Shown here: piece by piece, positions 6,893-7,158 of the stretch | Layout: each line of letters opens with the position of its first letter | Numbering within the stretch: the stretch's first letter is position 1 | Assembly (NCBI GenBank): GCA_036510735.1 | Contig: DATCDK010000217.1 | Span: forward strand, 1-7,158 | Origin: PALSA-607 sp036510735 | Lineage (GTDB): Bacteria; Actinomycetota; Actinomycetes; Acidothermales; Acidothermaceae | Length of the DNA stretch: 7,158 nucleotides | Direction of reading: 5' to 3' | Translations under genes and position numbers: made by a program | Notes under the pieces: generated by a model | Told to the model about the DNA's origin: nothing | The model's input: the letters and a program-made list of their open reading frames with translations, nothing else | The model's database searches: none

Positions 6893-6921
6893 GTCACTTT
6901 GGTGACAGCTCGTCTACCGAG
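6893..6921 (+). terminator. Two small hairpins right after tpiA, weak terminator candidate
   Basis: GTCAC (6893-6897) pairs with GTGAC (6902-6906) around a 4-base TTTG loop. CTCG (6909-6912) pairs with CGAG (6918-6921) around 5 bases. They follow the tpiA stop directly, a fitting place for a transcript end. The stems are 5 and 4 base pairs and no T-run follows, so intrinsic termination is doubtful. Confidence 0.3.
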
Positions 6922-6937
6922 ATCCACTACGTAACTC

Positions 6938-6948
6938 TTGTGTCACAA
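6938..6948. promoter_or_regulatory. Perfect 11-base palindrome TTGTGTCACAA, candidate operator
   Basis: TTGTG and CACAA are perfect inverse complements about a central T. The palindrome lies 7 bases upstream of the candidate -10 TAGGTT (6956-6961), so a bound repressor would block polymerase. It includes GTGTC, the complement of the WhiA pentamer GACAC. No family is recognised with confidence from this sequence. Confidence 0.4.
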
Positions 6949-6955
6949 TTTGCGT

Positions 6956-6961
6956 TAGGTT
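6956..6961 (+). promoter_or_regulatory. Candidate -10 box for the downstream gene
   Basis: TAGGTT fits the TANNNT pattern of actinobacterial housekeeping promoters and lies in the most AT-rich part of the window. No convincing -35 hexamer is seen 16-19 bases upstream. If real, transcription would start near 6968 and give a leader of about 134 bases before ATG 7102. TACAGT at 6997-7002 is a second TANNNT match but sits in a hairpin loop. Confidence 0.3.
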
Positions 6962-6972
6962 CAGCCCAAAGA

Positions 6973-7064
6973 ATGCCCGACTAGGCATCCGGTGGCTACA
7001 GTCACCGCGACCGCTGCGGGGGGCGTTCGCCTACCAAAAGCCCGGCGTACGGGAGTTACTACTC
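6973..7064 (+). other. Potential structured leader with serial short hairpins
   Basis: Between the candidate -10 and the next gene, five short stems can be read: ATGCC/GGCAT (6973-6988), CGGTG/CACCG (6990-7007), GGC/GCC (7022-7031), CCCG/CGGG (7041-7053) and GAGT/ACTC (7053-7064). The last two share base 7053. I compared the region by eye with remembered cyclic-di-AMP (ydaO), cyclic-di-GMP, cobalamin and SAM riboswitch signatures and saw none of their conserved loops. It may be an unclassified leader or only GC-rich chance pairing. Confidence 0.3.
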
Positions 7065-7079
7065 GCGGACCACTCACAA

Positions 7080-7097
7080 GGCGGCCGCCAGAAGGAG
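7080..7097 (+). promoter_or_regulatory. GC palindrome next to a strong ribosome binding site
   Basis: GGCGGCCGCC (7080-7089) is a perfect 10-base palindrome directly before the ribosome binding site AAGGAG (7092-7097), which lies 4 bases before ATG 7102. The strong site fixes the downstream start. A hairpin from so short a palindrome has no proper loop, so a role in masking translation is doubtful. Confidence 0.55.
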
Positions 7098-7101
7098 AGA
7101 C

Positions 7102-7158
7102 ATGCTCGTCAGACGTAGAGGTATTCAGATAGCGGCAGGAGCCGCCATCGTCGCGCTT
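7102..7158 (+). CDS. Start of a probable exported or membrane-anchored protein (3' end outside window)
   Basis: Nineteen codons are visible, reading MLVRRRGIQIAAGAAIVAL. Three consecutive arginines (residues 4-6) followed by a hydrophobic run (from I8) are the n- and h-regions of a Sec-type signal peptide or a membrane anchor. A lipobox or cleavage site, if present, would lie past the window edge. The family cannot be told from this. It is not SecG, which many actinobacteria encode immediately after tpiA, because SecG has a different N-terminus. The ATG is well supported by AAGGAG at 7092-7097. There is a 210-base gap from tpiA, so it is probably transcribed separately. Confidence 0.75.
   Translation, partial: MLVRRRGIQIAAGAAIVAL

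Noticed and set aside
6928..6933. TACGTA palindrome between tpiA and the next gene
   Set aside because: Only six bases and no extension of symmetry; expected by chance.
6962..7101. A known c-di-AMP, c-di-GMP, cobalamin or SAM riboswitch
   Set aside because: The conserved loop sequences of these classes are not visible; only short unclassified stems remain.
1..7158. CRISPR arrays, insertion sequences, tRNA or rRNA genes, attachment sites
   Set aside because: No spaced direct repeats, transposase motifs, tRNA-like cloverleaf or rRNA signature was seen; nearly all of the window is conserved coding sequence.

Overview
The window is ordinary chromosomal core from a high-GC Gram-positive bacterium (Actinomycetota). 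The gene order, the Streptomyces-like WhiA (CCRKAE near the N-terminus, [20 protein letters not shown] in the middle), the GC-biased third codon positions and the GTG starts all point there. I cannot assign a genus. The match to remembered Streptomyces proteins is good but not identical, so a non-Streptomyces actinomycete is quite possible.

Layout, all on the + strand. (1) Bases 2-3672 are the tail of one co-directional unit: the 3' part of uvrC (excision repair nuclease), rapZ, yvcK and whiA. uvrC/rapZ and rapZ/yvcK overlap by 4 bases each, and yvcK/whiA are 4 bases apart, so translation is probably coupled. (2) Bases 3673-3842 are a 170-base intergenic region with a hairpin just after whiA, three GACAC/GTGTC pentamers that can pair in two mutually exclusive ways, and a probable promoter (TAGGGT at 3799-3804). 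(3) Bases 3843-6891 are the glycolytic unit gap-pgk-tpiA, with spacers of 11 and 2 bases. (4) Bases 6892-7101 are a 210-base intergenic region that begins in a local GC minimum (about 48% against about 70% inside pgk). It holds a perfect 11-base odd palindrome, a candidate -10 box and a long potential leader with several short hairpins. (5) Bases 7102-7158 are the first 19 codons of a gene with a strong ribosome binding site; they look like the start of a signal peptide or membrane anchor.

How the genes fit together: UvrC makes the dual incisions of nucleotide excision repair. RapZ and YvcK are nucleotide-sugar and cell-envelope related regulators that travel with the sporulation/division regulator WhiA in both Actinomycetota and Bacillota. 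GapA, Pgk and TpiA carry out consecutive or adjacent steps of lower glycolysis and gluconeogenesis. No mobile element, CRISPR array, tRNA or rRNA was seen.

I did not find a clearly undescribed system. The places most worth a second look are the two intergenic regions: the GACAC cluster with alternative pairing before gap, and the palindrome plus structured leader after tpiA, where many actinobacteria carry secG and this one does not.
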